From contig DS990261.1 of assembly GCA_000155435.1 (NCBI GenBank), forward strand, positions 304,750-368,749: a stretch of DNA of 64,000 nucleotides, read 5' to 3'. Shown here in pieces: positions 1 to 9,830 of this stretch. The notes under the pieces were generated by a model. It was not told the DNA's origin, ran no database searches, and saw nothing but the letters and a program-made list of their open reading frames with translations. Position 1 is the stretch's first letter; each line of letters opens with the position of its first letter. The stretch comes from Clostridiales bacterium 1_7_47FAA (GTDB taxonomy: Bacteria; Bacillota; Clostridia; Lachnospirales; Lachnospiraceae). The position numbers and the translations under genes are program-made.

Positions 1-842
1 ATTAACATATCCTTGTGGACATTGCCGGGATAGCTGCAGTGCTTCTGGATCAGGCCGGTGCTTTCCAGGCAGCTGTAAGGCACCGGGGAGGTCCACATAT
101 AGGAACCGGGAATCTGCTTCAATATCTCAAACTGACTGCCTCTGTCATAGATGGAAATGGTTTTACGCGAATTTCCGCCTGTGGCAGAGGCATCCTGCGC
201 TTCAAAGGTAAAGGACGGGTTCTGGATATCGCCCTGGACGATCTCCAGGCAGTCTGTAAAGTCCAGATAGGTAAGGCTGTCCCTGTCCGCCAGGGGATGA
301 TTGGGGGACATGAGCACGTTGCAGGAGAATTCCCACAGTTCCTTCCAGTCCAGGTTTTCATCCTGAAGCATTTTCATGTAATAATTCTCATAGAGGGCCT
401 GGCAGCGTATGATCCCCAGGTCAAAGGCCTTGGAGGACACGCCGCGTATGGTATCCTTGGAATTGGTTTCCTTGTAGCTGAGGCTTACGCTGGGGAAGGC
501 CCGCATGTCCTTCAGGTAATCGGTAAACGCATAGGAAATATAGGTGGCCCTGGGCACGCTTAAGCTGACCTCCAGGGCCCGTTCGCTGTTTTTGACACAG
601 AGGGCCTCAATCTGTTCCTCCTGGACCAGGATGGCCTTGGCATACCGGAGGAATTCCTCCCCACGTCTGGTGGGGACCATGCCGCGGCTGGTGCGGTCGA
701 ATATGGGGCATCCCAGTTCGCGCTCCAGTTCCCGGATGATCTTGCTCAGATGAGGCTGGTTCATATAAAAATTCTGGGCTGCTTTTGTGATGGAACCGGT
801 TTTTTCCACTTCAACGGCGTACTTCAAATAAGAAAGATTCAT
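1..842 (-). CDS. LysR family transcriptional regulator, C-terminus cut off by window edge
   Basis: Reading leftward from ATG at 842, the protein begins MNLSYLKYAVEVEKTGSITK, a typical LysR winged helix-turn-helix with the recognition helix in residues 15-45 (AAQNFYMNQPHLSKIIREL). About 280 residues are visible and the frame stays open to base 1, so the end of the effector-binding domain lies outside the window. Residues from about 90 onward match a LysR substrate-binding fold. The gene is divergent from the Lrp/aminotransferase pair, and the 85-bp gap carries repeated ATACCAG motifs that could be its sites. The ligand is unknown. Confidence 0.9.
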   Translation of the reverse strand, partial: MNLSYLKYAVEVEKTGSITKAAQNFYMNQPHLSKIIRELERELGCPIFDRTSRGMVPTRRGEEFLRYAKAILVQEEQIEALCVKNSERALEVSLSVPRATYISYAFTDYLKDMRAFPSVSLSYKETNSKDTIRGVSSKAFDLGIIRCQALYENYYMKMLQDENLDWKELWEFSCNVLMSPNHPLADRDSLTYLDFTDCLEIVQGDIQNPSFTFEAQDASATGGNSRKTISIYDRGSQFEILKQIPGSYMWTSPVPYSCLESTGLIQKHCSYPGNVHKDML

Positions 843-851
843 ATACAACTC

Positions 852-889
852 CTGGTATTTTTATGTTATACTATACCAGTATATACCAG
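852..889. promoter_or_regulatory. Repeated CTGGTAT/ATACCAG boxes in a divergent promoter region
   Basis: CTGGTAT at 852-858 is an inverted copy of ATACCAG at 873-879, which is repeated directly at 883-889. TATACT-like -10 sequences lie between them. The boxes sit between the LysR start (842) and the Lrp start (928), where LysR autoregulatory and target sites are usually found. That LysR is the binder is inference. Confidence 0.45.
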
Positions 890-927
890 AACCGGAATTT
901 TGAAAAGGAAAACAGCAGGGGGTTAAC

Positions 928-1392
928 ATGGATAAACTGGATTACAGAATACTGAACATACTAAAGGAAAATGGACGGGAGACAGCATCCGATATCAGCA
1001 AGGCCATCCATCTGTCTGTGTCAGCTGTGCTGGACCGTATTAAGAAGATGGAGGAAGCCGGGATCATAAAGGGATACACGGTCAGGGTGGATGCAAAGGC
1101 CCTGGGCAATGATGTGACGGCCCTGATGGAAATCAGCCTGGAGCATCCCAGGTTCCATGACTCCTTCACGGAGATAATCCTGGAACATCCCAATATTCTG
1201 GACTGCTACTATCTGACAGGGGATTATGATTTTGTGCTGAAGATATCCTGCTCCTCCTCAGATGAACTGGAAAGCATTCACAGGACCATCAAAAGCATAC
1301 CAGGCGTCTCGGCCACCAGGACGCATTTTGTATTAAAAGAAATCAAAAATGTATATTCCGCCATCCCGGAAGAGGAAAAGAAGCGCTTCTGA
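928..1392 (+). CDS. Lrp/AsnC family transcriptional regulator
   Basis: 154 residues, the usual Lrp length. Residues 1-60 are the AsnC-type winged helix (LDYRILNILKENGRETASDI, then a helix-turn-helix with SVSAVLDRIKKMEEAGII). Residues 65-145 form the RAM effector domain that binds amino acids and sets the oligomer. The ATG at 928 follows a purine-rich GGGGG site. The next gene, an aminotransferase, begins 27 bp downstream, so the pair is probably co-transcribed and the regulator may respond to an amino acid the enzyme handles. The precise ligand is not visible. Confidence 0.92.
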   Translation: MDKLDYRILNILKENGRETASDISKAIHLSVSAVLDRIKKMEEAGIIKGYTVRVDAKALGNDVTALMEISLEHPRFHDSFTEIILEHPNILDCYYLTGDYDFVLKISCSSSDELESIHRTIKSIPGVSATRTHFVLKEIKNVYSAIPEEEKKRF

Positions 1393-1419
1393 ACACATGA
1401 ATGATTGGAGATAATAAGA

Positions 1420-2274
1420 ATGAAGACATTGGGCTATTATAATGGAAGGTATGACGAAATTGATAACATGACCATCCCCATGAATGACCGGGTATGCTGG
1501 TTCGGGGACGGCGTGTATGACGCGGGCCCCTGCCGCAACTATCATATATTTGCCCTGGACGAGCATGTGGACCGCTTCTTTAACAACGCAGGACTTTTGA
1601 AGATACAGATGCCCTGTACCAAGGAGGAGCTGAAGGCCCTGTTAAATGACCTGGTCAGGAAGATGGACACAGGCGACCTGTTCGTATATTATCAGGTGAC
1701 AAGAGGCACGGCCGTGCGTTCCCATGAGTTCCCGGCGGACTGTCCGGCCAATCTATGGGTCATGTTAAAACCCCAGAAAGCACCGGAGCTGACAGCGAAA
1801 ATCAAGCTGATAACAGTGGAGGACACACGTTTCTTCCACTGTAATATAAAGACCCTGAACCTGATTCCCAGCGTCATGGCTGCCCAGAAAGCCAGTGAGG
1901 CCGGGTGCCAGGAAGCCATTTTCCACCGCAGCGGCCGCGTGACGGAGTGTGCGCACAGCAACTGCCATATAATAAAGGAAGGAATCCTGTACACGGCCCC
2001 GGCAGACAACCTGATCCTTCCCGGCATTGCAAGGGCGCATCTGATCAGTAATTGTAAGAAGCTGGGGATTCCTGTGAGCGAGACGCCATATACCCTCAAG
2101 GAGCTGATGGATGCCGACGAGGTGCTGGTCACCTCATCCACCAAGCTGTGCATGTCGGCGGATGAGATAGACGGCAGGCCCGTAGGAGGAAAGGCGCCGG
2201 GACTCCTTAAGAGGATACAGGATGCGGTGAAGTCTGAATTCCTTGAGGAAACCGGTACTGCCTTGGGCAGATAG
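1420..2274 (+). CDS. Class IV aminotransferase, D-amino acid transaminase-like
   Basis: 284 residues from ATG 1420, which is preceded by TTGGAG at 1405-1410; an upstream in-frame TTG at 1405 is less likely. This is a fold-type IV PLP enzyme: the Schiff-base lysine is Lys144 in CNIKTLNL, followed by the family segment with an acidic residue (SGRVTECAHSN). The sequence is closer to D-alanine/D-amino acid aminotransferases than to BCAT or PabC, but these subfamilies are hard to separate by eye. It follows an Lrp regulator, consistent with amino-acid-responsive expression. Confidence 0.85.
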   Translation: MKTLGYYNGRYDEIDNMTIPMNDRVCWFGDGVYDAGPCRNYHIFALDEHVDRFFNNAGLLKIQMPCTKEELKALLNDLVRKMDTGDLFVYYQVTRGTAVRSHEFPADCPANLWVMLKPQKAPELTAKIKLITVEDTRFFHCNIKTLNLIPSVMAAQKASEAGCQEAIFHRSGRVTECAHSNCHIIKEGILYTAPADNLILPGIARAHLISNCKKLGIPVSETPYTLKELMDADEVLVTSSTKLCMSADEIDGRPVGGKAPGLLKRIQDAVKSEFLEETGTALGR

Positions 2275-2350
2275 CGGGTGCTATATTTCTCAGTTAATTG
2301 TGTAAGGCAAGGGTTTGGCTGCCTTGACTTTTACAAGGTGCAGTGATAGA

Positions 2351-3367
2351 ATGAAAGGCATGAAAAAGACAGGCGCAAGGATATCATTATTAATCAGTAT
2401 AATCATAATAGGTACGGCTTGGCTGGCAGGATGCAGCAGGAAGAATGCGGATCCTGTCAGTCGGTCGTCTTTTTTGTTGAACACGTTCATTACAGTGACC
2501 CTATATGATTCTCAGGACGAGACCATCCTGGACGGCTGCATGGAGCTGTGCTCTGATTATGAAAAGCTTCTGAGCAAAACCCTGGAAAGCAGTGAAATCT
2601 ACCAGATGAACCATAGAAAAGCAGGGGAGCGCACCTTCACGGTATCCGGCGGCACGGCCCGTGTCCTGCAGAAAGGGCTGGAATACAGCCGTATTTCAGA
2701 GGGGGCCTTTGACATTACCATCGAACCCTTAAGCACGCTCTGGGACTTCACAGGCAGGGATCCCCAGGTTCCCCGGCCGGATGAAATCCAAAAGGACCTG
2801 AAAAAGGTAGGATATGAAAATGTCACACTGGATGGAAACCAGGTGACCTTCTCAAATGATGAGACAACCATTGACCTTGGCGCCATTGCAAAAGGCTTCA
2901 TTGCAGACGAGATGAAGGCTTACCTGAAGGAAAAGGGCGTAAACAGCGCCGTCATCAACCTGGGGGGCAACGTCCTGTGCGTAGGCAGCCGTCCTGACGG
3001 CAGCCCCTTTAAGATTGGACTCCAAAAGCCCTATGCCACCCATACCGAAACAGTGGCGGCCCTGGATATTACCGACATGTCCGTGGTGTCGTCCGGTGTC
3101 TATGAGCGCCATTTCATAAAAGACGGCGTCAACTATCACCACATACTGGACCCATCCACTGGTTATCCTTATGAGAACGGCCTGATACAGGTTTCAATCA
3201 TCTCGCCTCTTTCCGTGGACGGCGATGGTTTAAGCACCACCTGTTTTGCCCTTGGCTTAGAGAAGGGGATGGAGCTGATTGATGGCATGGATGGGATATA
3301 TGCGGTATTCATGACCGAAGACGGGACGCTGCACTATACTGAGGGCGCAGAAGGTTTTTTGGACTGA
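2351..3367 (+). CDS. apbE: FAD:protein FMN transferase, ApbE-type lipoprotein
   Basis: 338 residues from ATG 2351 (ATG 2360 is a possible alternative). A signal peptide ends in a lipobox LAGC with the lipidated cysteine at residue 28, so the protein is anchored outside the membrane. ApbE landmarks are present: IDLGAIAKGFIAD, NLGGNVLCVG and HILDPSTGYP, involved in FAD and Mg binding. ApbE proteins attach FMN to threonines of Rnf/Nqr-type or extracellular flavoproteins. No flavoprotein partner lies nearby, so the target is encoded elsewhere. Confidence 0.93.
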   Translation: MKGMKKTGARISLLISIIIIGTAWLAGCSRKNADPVSRSSFLLNTFITVTLYDSQDETILDGCMELCSDYEKLLSKTLESSEIYQMNHRKAGERTFTVSGGTARVLQKGLEYSRISEGAFDITIEPLSTLWDFTGRDPQVPRPDEIQKDLKKVGYENVTLDGNQVTFSNDETTIDLGAIAKGFIADEMKAYLKEKGVNSAVINLGGNVLCVGSRPDGSPFKIGLQKPYATHTETVAALDITDMSVVSSGVYERHFIKDGVNYHHILDPSTGYPYENGLIQVSIISPLSVDGDGLSTTCFALGLEKGMELIDGMDGIYAVFMTEDGTLHYTEGAEGFLD

Positions 3368-3513
3368 AGTTTTTTGGCCTCAGATTCCTCACCTCAATAT
3401 TGAAAGGCTGGAAAAGGTATGGTATGATGGATGGGAATGTGCGGCCGTTTCAGGAAGGCTGGATTCCATGAATATAATAAGGAAAGGATACCTTGATTTC
3501 CAAAGGAGCAAAA

Positions 3514-3942
3514 ATGCTGCATAAGATATGGGAAAAATGTGTGAATTATGAAACGGTCAGTTACCTGATATGTGGTTTCCTTACCACGGCAGTGGACTTT
3601 GCCGTATATACGGTTTTAAGACAGATGGATATAGGGGTGGGGATATCCCAGGCCCTGTCCTGGATGGCGGCTGTCCTGTTTGCCTATGTGGTGAACAAGC
3701 TGGTTGTCTTCCGCAATTATAACATGAGGCCCTCCTATCTGGTGAAGGAGGCAGGGGCGTTTGTGGCAGCCAGGGCATTTTCCGGCGTGGTTACATGGGT
3801 CCTTATGGTGGTCATGGTGAAACTGGGGGGAGACAGGGGGTTTGTATATGAGTTATTCTGTAAATTCACATCCTCTGTGCTTAACATGGTGTTGAATTAT
3901 GTTTTCAGCAAGCTGTGGATATTCAAGAATAAGCCTGAGTAG
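3514..3942 (+). CDS. GtrA family membrane protein
   Basis: 142 residues from ATG 3514, with AAAGGAG at 3502-3508. It has four predicted membrane helices and the GtrA opening (YLICGFLTTAVDFAVYTVL) and closing (LNMVLNYVFSKLWIFKNK) signatures. GtrA proteins are thought to move undecaprenyl-linked sugars across the membrane for polymer glycosylation. It is followed after 15 bp by a YfhO-type protein; in Bacillus such proteins act together in lipoteichoic acid glycosylation, so a shared role is likely. No CsbB-like glycosyltransferase is in the window. Confidence 0.88.
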   Translation: MLHKIWEKCVNYETVSYLICGFLTTAVDFAVYTVLRQMDIGVGISQALSWMAAVLFAYVVNKLVVFRNYNMRPSYLVKEAGAFVAARAFSGVVTWVLMVVMVKLGGDRGFVYELFCKFTSSVLNMVLNYVFSKLWIFKNKPE

Positions 3943-3957
3943 GGAAAGGTGACTGTG

Positions 3958-6900
3958 ATGGAACGTGATGAAATCGAGCGGGTTGAACGTGAGCTGGATG
4001 CAATCTTAAAGCTTGTTCAGCCGGAGGCGCCCATGCAGGATAAAACTCCGGGGATGGATACGGACCAGGAGGCAGCAGGAGAACAGAAGATAAAAGGCTC
4101 AAAGGAAATGGCCCGGGAGGAATGGGCTTTTTCCGGGGAGCAGGAAGAGATTGGAGTACAGACTATGCCGAATAAGGCTCCCGGTGAAGAAGAGATAAAG
4201 AATGAGGAACAGCTCCCTTCGCAGGAAAATGCGCCGGAGGAAACTGTTACGGATTCAGGGAAAGAAAAAAAAGAAAGCCAGTCAGGGCGGAAAAGGACGC
4301 AGGGAAAAGCGGATAAAGGGAAAAAGCATGGCTTTTGGAATCCGGCCCGGGACGGCCGGCCGGAAGGGGCAATGGCCCGGGACGGTATAACGGATTGGCA
4401 GCAGGACAACGGCCCGGATGGCGAGGATGACTGGGATATGGACGATGGGACGGAGTGGTCCCAGGACGGCCGGGTAGAGTGGAATCGGGACGACCAGCCG
4501 GAATGGAATCGGGATGACCAGCCAAATGTGAAAATGGACGGCTATTCCGGCCAGGGAAGGGTCCGGCCCATACGCAGCCTTCGGCTGTTGAAGCCGTCGG
4601 ATGGCCTGGCTGCGGCATTTTTCGTGCCTGTCATTGTGATGATCATCATATTTGCCCAGAGAGGCATTTTCCCCTTTGGGGAGGAAAGCTTCTTAAGGAC
4701 GGATATGTATCACCAGTATGCCCCGTTTTTTTCGGAGTTCCAGTATAAGCTGACCCACGGGGGAAGCCTGCTGTACAGCTGGGATATCGGCATGGGTGTG
4801 AATTTTTCAGCCCTTTATGCCTATTATCTGGCCAGCCCGGTGAACTGGCTTCTGATGTTCTGCCCCAAGCAGTTCATCATAGAATTCATGACGCTGGTGA
4901 TTGTGCTGAAGATTGGACTGTCAGGGCTTAGCTTTGCATGGTATCTGAAAAAGCATTTCGGCACCAGGGATTTTGGTGTTGGGCTTTTTGGGATTTTTTA
5001 TGCGCTGAGCGGTTATATGGCGGCGTACAGCTGGAACATCATGTGGCTGGACTGCATCCTCCTGTTCCCGCTAATCCTTCTTGGGCTTGAGCGGCTGGTT
5101 AAGGGGGAGAGCGGACTGCTCTACTGTATTACCCTGGGCCTGTCCATCCTTTCCAATTATTATATATCCATCATGATATGTATTTTCATGGTCATCTATG
5201 TCATTGCCCAGGTAATCATGAATCCTCCCAAAGGACTGGGGAGATTGGTACTGACAGGTGTCCGCTTTGCCGTATATTCCCTTTTGGCCGGAGGGTTGGC
5301 GGCGGTTGTGCTGCTGCCGGAGATATATGCGCTCCAGGCAACTGCTTCCGGGAATTTTGATTTCCCCAAGACCGTTTCCTCCTATTTTTCCATCTTCGAC
5401 ATGATTGCCAGACATATAGGGAATGTGGGCACGGAAATCGGGCTGGACCACTGGCCCAATATTTACTGCGGTGTTGCCGTGCTTATGTTCTTCCTTCTGT
5501 ATCTGGGCAGCCGGAAGATCGCGTTCAGGGAAAAGGCAGTGTACTGCGGCCTGCTTCTTCTGTTTTATGCCAGCTTTTCCGTTAATATGCTGAACTTCAT
5601 ATGGCACGGCTTCCATTTTCCCAACAGCCTTCCCTGCAGGCAGTCCTTTATTTACATCGCACTGATGCTGGTGATGTGTTATCAGGCATATACGGGCCTT
5701 AGGGAAACGCCGTGGAAACATATCTGCCTGGCTTTCTGGGGCGCCGTCATATTCATACTTCTGGCAGAGAAGCTGGTGGATAACCCGGAACAGTATCACT
5801 TCTCCGTGTTTTATGTTGCCATCCTGTTCATTGCCATGTACGCAGGACTGGTGTATCAATATAAAAAAGGGAGATGGAGCCTGGATGCCATCGTCCTGAC
5901 CGCGCTGGCCGTGGTGTCCATTGAGGCTGCTGTCAATACAGCGGTTACCAGTGTCCCCACTACCAGCAGGACCGCCTATGTGAAGGATAATCAGGATGTG
6001 CAGGATCTGGTGTGGAACCTGAAGCCGAATACATTTTACAGGGTGGAAAAATCAGACAGGAAGACTAAGAACGACGGCGCATGGATGAATTTCCCATCGG
6101 TATCCCTGTTCTCCTCCACGGCGGATGCGTCCCTGTCGGACTTCTTCCGGGTGCTGGGATGTGAAAGTTCCACCAATGCGTACAGCATTACAGGAAGCAC
6201 CCCTCTGGTGGACAGCCTGTTCTCCGTGCGGTACGGACTTTACCCGGACCAGCAGCCCACGGGAATCCTGATGGAGCAGGCAGGGCGCAAGGGCGGTGTA
6301 TGGCTTTATGAAAATGCATTCACGCTTCCGGTCGCCTTCATGCTGCCGAAGGATGTGGAGGCCAACTGGATTACGGATTCCGGGAATCCGGCCCTGGTAC
6401 AGAATGACCTGTGCGATGTGCTGGGAACCGAACACGTGCTGATTCCCAATGAGAGTGTCACGGAAGGCAAGAAGCTGTCATTTACAGCAGAGGCAACCGG
6501 GGATTACTACGTATATGTGACCAATAAAAAGGTAAAGGAAGTATCCGTTACCGTGGGAGAACATTCGGACAGCTTTGACAATGTGGACAGGGGATATTTC
6601 CTTGAACTGGGCCGTATTACCAAGGATGAGCAGGTTTATATGGAATCCCGGGACGACGGGAACCCTACCCTGCAGGCTGAAGTATGGAGATTCAATCCCG
6701 AGGGACTGAAGGCTGTTTACGGACAGATGAACGCCAATCCCATCACGCTGACCAACTGGACCGATACATCCCTTAAGGGCAGTATCACGGCAGATGGTTC
6801 CGGCGTCATGTATACCAGCATTCCCTATGACAAGGGATGGACCATAATGGTGGACGGCAATCAAGTGGCACCGAGAAAGCTTTTCGATACTTTCCTGGCC

Positions 6901-7071
6901 GTGGACTTAAGCGGGGGAACCCATGAAATCAGCATGACATATGAGCCGGAGGGGCTTCGCACCGGGGCATGGATAACCGGGGCATCGGCCGCAGTGCTGG
7001 GAATCATCGTGCTGGCAGGATACACAGTCAGACGCAAAGAGCAGAAAAAATACGAAAAAGTAAGGAGATAA
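3958..7071 (+). CDS. YfhO family multi-spanning membrane protein with long charged N-terminal extension
   Basis: 1037 residues from ATG 3958 (AGGGAAAGG site at 3941-3949). Residues 1 to about 200 are hydrophilic, rich in Glu, Lys, Asp and Gly and probably disordered, with two 24-bp repeats (WNRDDQPE units, 4477-4524). From about residue 205 come many membrane helices and a large outer domain, ending in a last helix and [11 protein letters not shown]. The segment [17 protein letters not shown] is the YfhO signature resembling GT-C fold glycosyltransferases. It probably transfers sugars to a surface polymer with the GtrA neighbour. The charged extension is unusual for the family. Its stop lies 5 bp before argH. 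Confidence 0.85.
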   Translation: MERDEIERVERELDAILKLVQPEAPMQDKTPGMDTDQEAAGEQKIKGSKEMAREEWAFSGEQEEIGVQTMPNKAPGEEEIKNEEQLPSQENAPEETVTDSGKEKKESQSGRKRTQGKADKGKKHGFWNPARDGRPEGAMARDGITDWQQDNGPDGEDDWDMDDGTEWSQDGRVEWNRDDQPEWNRDDQPNVKMDGYSGQGRVRPIRSLRLLKPSDGLAAAFFVPVIVMIIIFAQRGIFPFGEESFLRTDMYHQYAPFFSEFQYKLTHGGSLLYSWDIGMGVNFSALYAYYLASPVNWLLMFCPKQFIIEFMTLVIVLKIGLSGLSFAWYLKKHFGTRDFGVGLFGIFYALSGYMAAYSWNIMWLDCILLFPLILLGLERLVKGESGLLYCITLGLSILSNYYISIMICIFMVIYVIAQVIMNPPKGLGRLVLTGVRFAVYSLLAGGLAAVVLLPEIYALQATASGNFDFPKTVSSYFSIFDMIARHIGNVGTEIGLDHWPNIYCGVAVLMFFLLYLGSRKIAFREKAVYCGLLLLFYASFSVNMLNFIWHGFHFPNSLPCRQSFIYIALMLVMCYQAYTGLRETPWKHICLAFWGAVIFILLAEKLVDNPEQYHFSVFYVAILFIAMYAGLVYQYKKGRWSLDAIVLTALAVVSIEAAVNTAVTSVPTTSRTAYVKDNQDVQDLVWNLKPNTFYRVEKSDRKTKNDGAWMNFPSVSLFSSTADASLSDFFRVLGCESSTNAYSITGSTPLVDSLFSVRYGLYPDQQPTGILMEQAGRKGGVWLYENAFTLPVAFMLPKDVEANWITDSGNPALVQNDLCDVLGTEHVLIPNESVTEGKKLSFTAEATGDYYVYVTNKKVKEVSVTVGEHSDSFDNVDRGYFLELGRITKDEQVYMESRDDGNPTLQAEVWRFNPEGLKAVYGQMNANPITLTNWTDTSLKGSITADGSGVMYTSIPYDKGWTIMVDGNQVAPRKLFDTFLAVDLSGGTHEISMTYEPEGLRTGAWITGASAAVLGIIVLAGYTVRRKEQKKYEKVRR
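4477..4524 (+). repeat. Two 24-bp tandem repeats inside the YfhO gene
   Basis: Units at 4477-4500 and 4501-4524 differ at three positions and encode two copies of EWNRDDQP in the disordered N-terminal extension. The period is a multiple of three, so copy-number change would preserve the frame. Confidence 0.8.
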
Positions 7072-7076
7072 CAGCC

Positions 7077-8456
7077 ATGAAATTATGGGGTGGACGTTTT
7101 ACTAAGGAAACAAACCAGCTGGTGCACAATTTTAACGAATCCCTGTCCTTTGACCAGAAATTCTATCACCAGGATATAGAGGGCAGCATTGCTCATGTGA
7201 AGATGCTGGAAAAGCAGGGAATCCTTTCAGCGCAGGACAGGGATGATATTATCCGCGGATTGGAAAGCATATTATCCGATTTGGAGAATGGACGGCTGAC
7301 CATATCCCCCGATTCCGGATATGAGGATATCCACTCCTTTGTGGAGGGGACCTTGACGGAGCGCGTGGGGGAGGCTGGAAAACGCCTTCACACAGGACGC
7401 AGCCGTAACGATCAGGTGGCCCTGGATATGAAGCTTTATACAAGGGATGAGATAGATGAGATAGAAAAGCTGGTCAAAGACCTGTTACAGGAACTTCTGG
7501 TCATCATGGAGGCCAACACAGATACCTTCATGCCTGGATTTACCCATCTCCAGAAAGCCCAGCCCATCACGCTGGCCCACCACATGGGGGCATACTTCGA
7601 GATGTTCTCAAGGGACCGCTCAAGGCTTCAGGACATCCGCAGGCGTATGAACTACTGTCCCCTTGGCTCCGGCGCATTGGCGGGCACCACCTATCCCCTG
7701 GACCGGGAATATACAGCCAGCCTTCTCGGGTTTGACGGCCCGACCCTGAATTCCATGGATTCCGTGGCAGACAGGGATTATCTGATTGAGCTGTTAAGCG
7801 CCCTGTCCACCATTGCCATGCATTTAAGCCGGTTCTGTGAGGAAATCATCATCTGGAACACCAACGAATACCGTTTTGTGGAAATTGATGATTCCTACAG
7901 CACAGGCAGCTCCATCATGCCCCAGAAGAAGAACCCGGACATTGCGGAGCTGATCCGAGGCAAGACCGGAAGGGTCTACGGCGCCCTGGTATCCCTCCTG
8001 ACCACCATGAAAGGCATTCCCCTGGCCTATAATAAGGACATGCAGGAGGATAAGGAGCTTACCTTTGACGCCATTGATACGGTGAAAGGCTGTCTGGCCC
8101 TATTCACAGGCATGATATCCACCATGAGCTTCCGTAAGGACGTGATGGAGGCCAGCGCAAAGAACGGTTTCACCAATGCAACGGACGCGGCAGACTATCT
8201 TGTGGGCAAAGGCGTCCCCTTCCGCGATGCCCATGGAATCGTAGGCCAGCTGGTCCTTCTGTGCATCCAGAAAGGCATTGCCCTGGACGACCTTTCCCTG
8301 GAGGAGTACAGGCAGATAAGCCCTGTATTTGAGGAGGACGTGTATGATGCCATCAGCATGAAAACATGTGTGGAAAAGCGTATCACCATCGGCGCTCCGG
8401 GACAGGATGCCATGAAGCAGGTGATTGGGATCTATAAAAAAATGCTGGCAGAGTAA
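7077..8456 (+). CDS. argH: Argininosuccinate lyase
   Basis: 459 residues, the normal length, starting [20 protein letters not shown] at ATG 7077 behind AAGGAG at 7062-7067. It contains the fumarase-superfamily signature [12 protein letters not shown] and the [13 protein letters not shown] substrate loop. It cleaves argininosuccinate to arginine and fumarate, the last step of arginine synthesis, in the cytoplasm. It is unlinked to the argG and argCJBD blocks 20 kb downstream and appears co-transcribed with yfhO (5-bp gap). A terminator-like hairpin lies about 200 bp beyond its stop. Confidence 0.97.
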   Translation: MKLWGGRFTKETNQLVHNFNESLSFDQKFYHQDIEGSIAHVKMLEKQGILSAQDRDDIIRGLESILSDLENGRLTISPDSGYEDIHSFVEGTLTERVGEAGKRLHTGRSRNDQVALDMKLYTRDEIDEIEKLVKDLLQELLVIMEANTDTFMPGFTHLQKAQPITLAHHMGAYFEMFSRDRSRLQDIRRRMNYCPLGSGALAGTTYPLDREYTASLLGFDGPTLNSMDSVADRDYLIELLSALSTIAMHLSRFCEEIIIWNTNEYRFVEIDDSYSTGSSIMPQKKNPDIAELIRGKTGRVYGALVSLLTTMKGIPLAYNKDMQEDKELTFDAIDTVKGCLALFTGMISTMSFRKDVMEASAKNGFTNATDAADYLVGKGVPFRDAHGIVGQLVLLCIQKGIALDDLSLEEYRQISPVFEEDVYDAISMKTCVEKRITIGAPGQDAMKQVIGIYKKMLAE

Positions 8457-8545
8457 CCGCCCTGGGGAGCGCGTTGGCGGGTATATCGGCCAATGGAAAT
8501 GCAGGTGTGGATGAAAAGTGGCAGCTGGAGCCGTGGCGGCAGGAA

Positions 8546-8635
8546 TTGAAACTGTTATGGCTGAAATGATTATGGCTGAAATGATTAGGACTGAAATGAT
8601 TAGGACTGAAACGGTCACAGTTGAAACGGTTAAAG
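8546..8635 (+). repeat. Six 15-bp tandem repeats downstream of argH
   Basis: Consecutive 15-bp units start at 8546, 8561, 8576, 8591, 8606 and 8621, consensus CTGAAATGATTAGGA. Central units are near-identical and end units have drifted. They lie between the argH stop and its terminator, so they would be transcribed as 3' untranslated RNA. No supported gene is present. Confidence 0.9.
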
Positions 8636-8649
8636 CCGTAATGTGATTC

Positions 8650-8722
8650 AAAAGACAAAGGGGTAAAGAACCTGAATCTGTTGTTTGAGGGATTAAGGGG
8701 CTTTATCCCTTTGGTGTCTTTT
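8650..8722 (+). terminator. Rho-independent terminator after argH
   Basis: The left arm 8650-8668 (AAAAGACAAAGGGGTAAAG) pairs with 8701-8722 (CTTTATCCCTTTGGTGTCTT plus TT), a stem of about 19 pairs with one two-base bulge. T residues close the right arm. The A-rich start could also stop leftward transcripts. Confidence 0.7.
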
Positions 8723-8772
8723 GGTTATGGATGTATGGGGGCTATATCCGTGTGGTGATGGGGTTGGCAAAC

Positions 8773-9006
8773 ATGGCTGGTTGTGTTGGTGTGGCTGGTT
8801 GTGTTGGTATGGCTGGTTGTGTTGGTGTGGCTGGTTGTGTTGGTGTGGTTGGTTGTGTTGGTGTGGCTGGTTGTGTTGGTATGGCTGGTTGTGTTGGTAT
8901 GGCTGGTTGTGTTGGTGTGGCTGGTTGTGTTGGTATGGCTGGTTGGATGGACATGACTGGTTGGATGGATGTGGCTGGTCCTGTGGATATAGCCGGCTAT
9001 ACAGAC
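8773..9006 (+). repeat. 18-bp minisatellite, 13 units
   Basis: Thirteen contiguous 18-bp units begin at 8773. The first nine are almost identical (ATGGCTGGTTGTGTTGGT or GTG variant) and the last four (8935-9006) decay. Because 18 is divisible by three and the unit lacks stops, long frames open on both strands by chance, for example a Cys/Gly/Val hexapeptide repeat on + and a Thr/Gln/Pro one on -. No ribosome site or family match supports a gene. It ends just before the Crp/Fnr promoter. With 8546-8635 this accounts for the 650-bp gap between argH and the regulator. Confidence 0.93.
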
Positions 9007-9031
9007 ATAACTGTCCTTAAAAAACATTGTC

Positions 9032-9060
9032 TTGACGTATTTTATAATTAAATATATAAT
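9032..9060 (+). promoter_or_regulatory. Sigma-A promoter of the Crp/Fnr regulator gene
   Basis: TTGACG at 9032-9037 and TATAAT at 9055-9060 are separated by exactly 17 bp in an AT-rich stretch. Downstream, GTTGT-AAAA-ACAAC at 9076-9089 is an inverted repeat in the early transcribed region and may be an operator, possibly for autoregulation. Confidence 0.75.
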
Positions 9061-9105
9061 ATTTACATCGCGCTAGTTGTAAAAACAACGGAAAGAGGGG
9101 AGAGT

Positions 9106-9798
9106 ATGGAGGAATATCTTCACCGTGTGAAAAAATCTCCATTATTCTATGGGATTAATGATAACGAGCTTTACACGCTTTTAAAGTGCTGCGCAGCAGA
9201 GCAGGTGCCCTATGAGGACGGGGAATATATCTTCCGGATGGGGGAGTCGGTCAATAAGGTGCTGATTCTGTTAAAAGGCAGGGCGCGCGTGATACAGGAG
9301 AATTTCTGGGGACACCAGGAGATGATTTACCATATCAGGGAAGGGGAGCTGTTCGGGGAGTCTTATTCATGTGCAAGGACCCCGGTGCTGCCTGTGAGTG
9401 TGGTGACCGAGGGGCCGTGTGAGGCATTGTTCCTGAACTATCAGAGGATGATTACATTCTGTTCCCTGGCCTGCGAGTTCCATACCAGGTTCATCCATAA
9501 TATGCTGCGGCTTGTGTCGGAACATAATGTGAAGCTGGAGAACAAACTGGAACATGTGTGCAGGAAGTCAACCAGGGAAAAGCTGCTGTCCTATCTGTCG
9601 GAGCAGGCCATCTCCCAGGGGGGAAGGGCCTTTGATATTCCCCATAACCGGCAGGAGCTGGCAGAGTACCTGTGCGTGGACCGGAGCGCCATGTCCAATG
9701 AACTGAGCAAGATGCGCACCGAGGGAATCCTGGATTTCCAGAAAAACCATTTTGTGCTGTATGACCGTTATGACGGGGAACAGAGGGAAGGTGCCTGA
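9106..9798 (+). CDS. Crp/Fnr family transcriptional regulator
   Basis: 230 residues from ATG 9106 (AAAGAGGGGAGAG site). Residues 10-125 form a cyclic-nucleotide-binding-type beta barrel (GEYIFRMGESVNKVLILLKG, GELFGES). Residues 150-225 form the Crp helix-turn-helix with recognition region NRQELAEYLCVDRSAMSNEL. There is no N-terminal cysteine cluster for an FNR iron-sulfur centre, so it is more like the general clostridial Crp/Fnr group (HcpR or ArcR-like). The signal is unknown. It stands alone with its own promoter and terminator. Confidence 0.93.
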   Translation: MEEYLHRVKKSPLFYGINDNELYTLLKCCAAEQVPYEDGEYIFRMGESVNKVLILLKGRARVIQENFWGHQEMIYHIREGELFGESYSCARTPVLPVSVVTEGPCEALFLNYQRMITFCSLACEFHTRFIHNMLRLVSEHNVKLENKLEHVCRKSTREKLLSYLSEQAISQGGRAFDIPHNRQELAEYLCVDRSAMSNELSKMRTEGILDFQKNHFVLYDRYDGEQREGA

Positions 9799-9830
9799 GG
9801 TGAAAGCGTATGGGGGAAGAATGGCGGGGG

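Noticed and set aside
8383-8658. Minus-strand gene with FSPNHFSHN repeats
   Set aside because: It is the reverse translation of the 15-bp array and runs into argH on the other strand.
8721-9051. Cysteine/glycine-rich or Thr/Gln/Pro-rich repeat protein genes
   Set aside because: Long frames on both strands arise from an 18-bp stop-free repeat; there is no ribosome site, and other reading frames are equally open.
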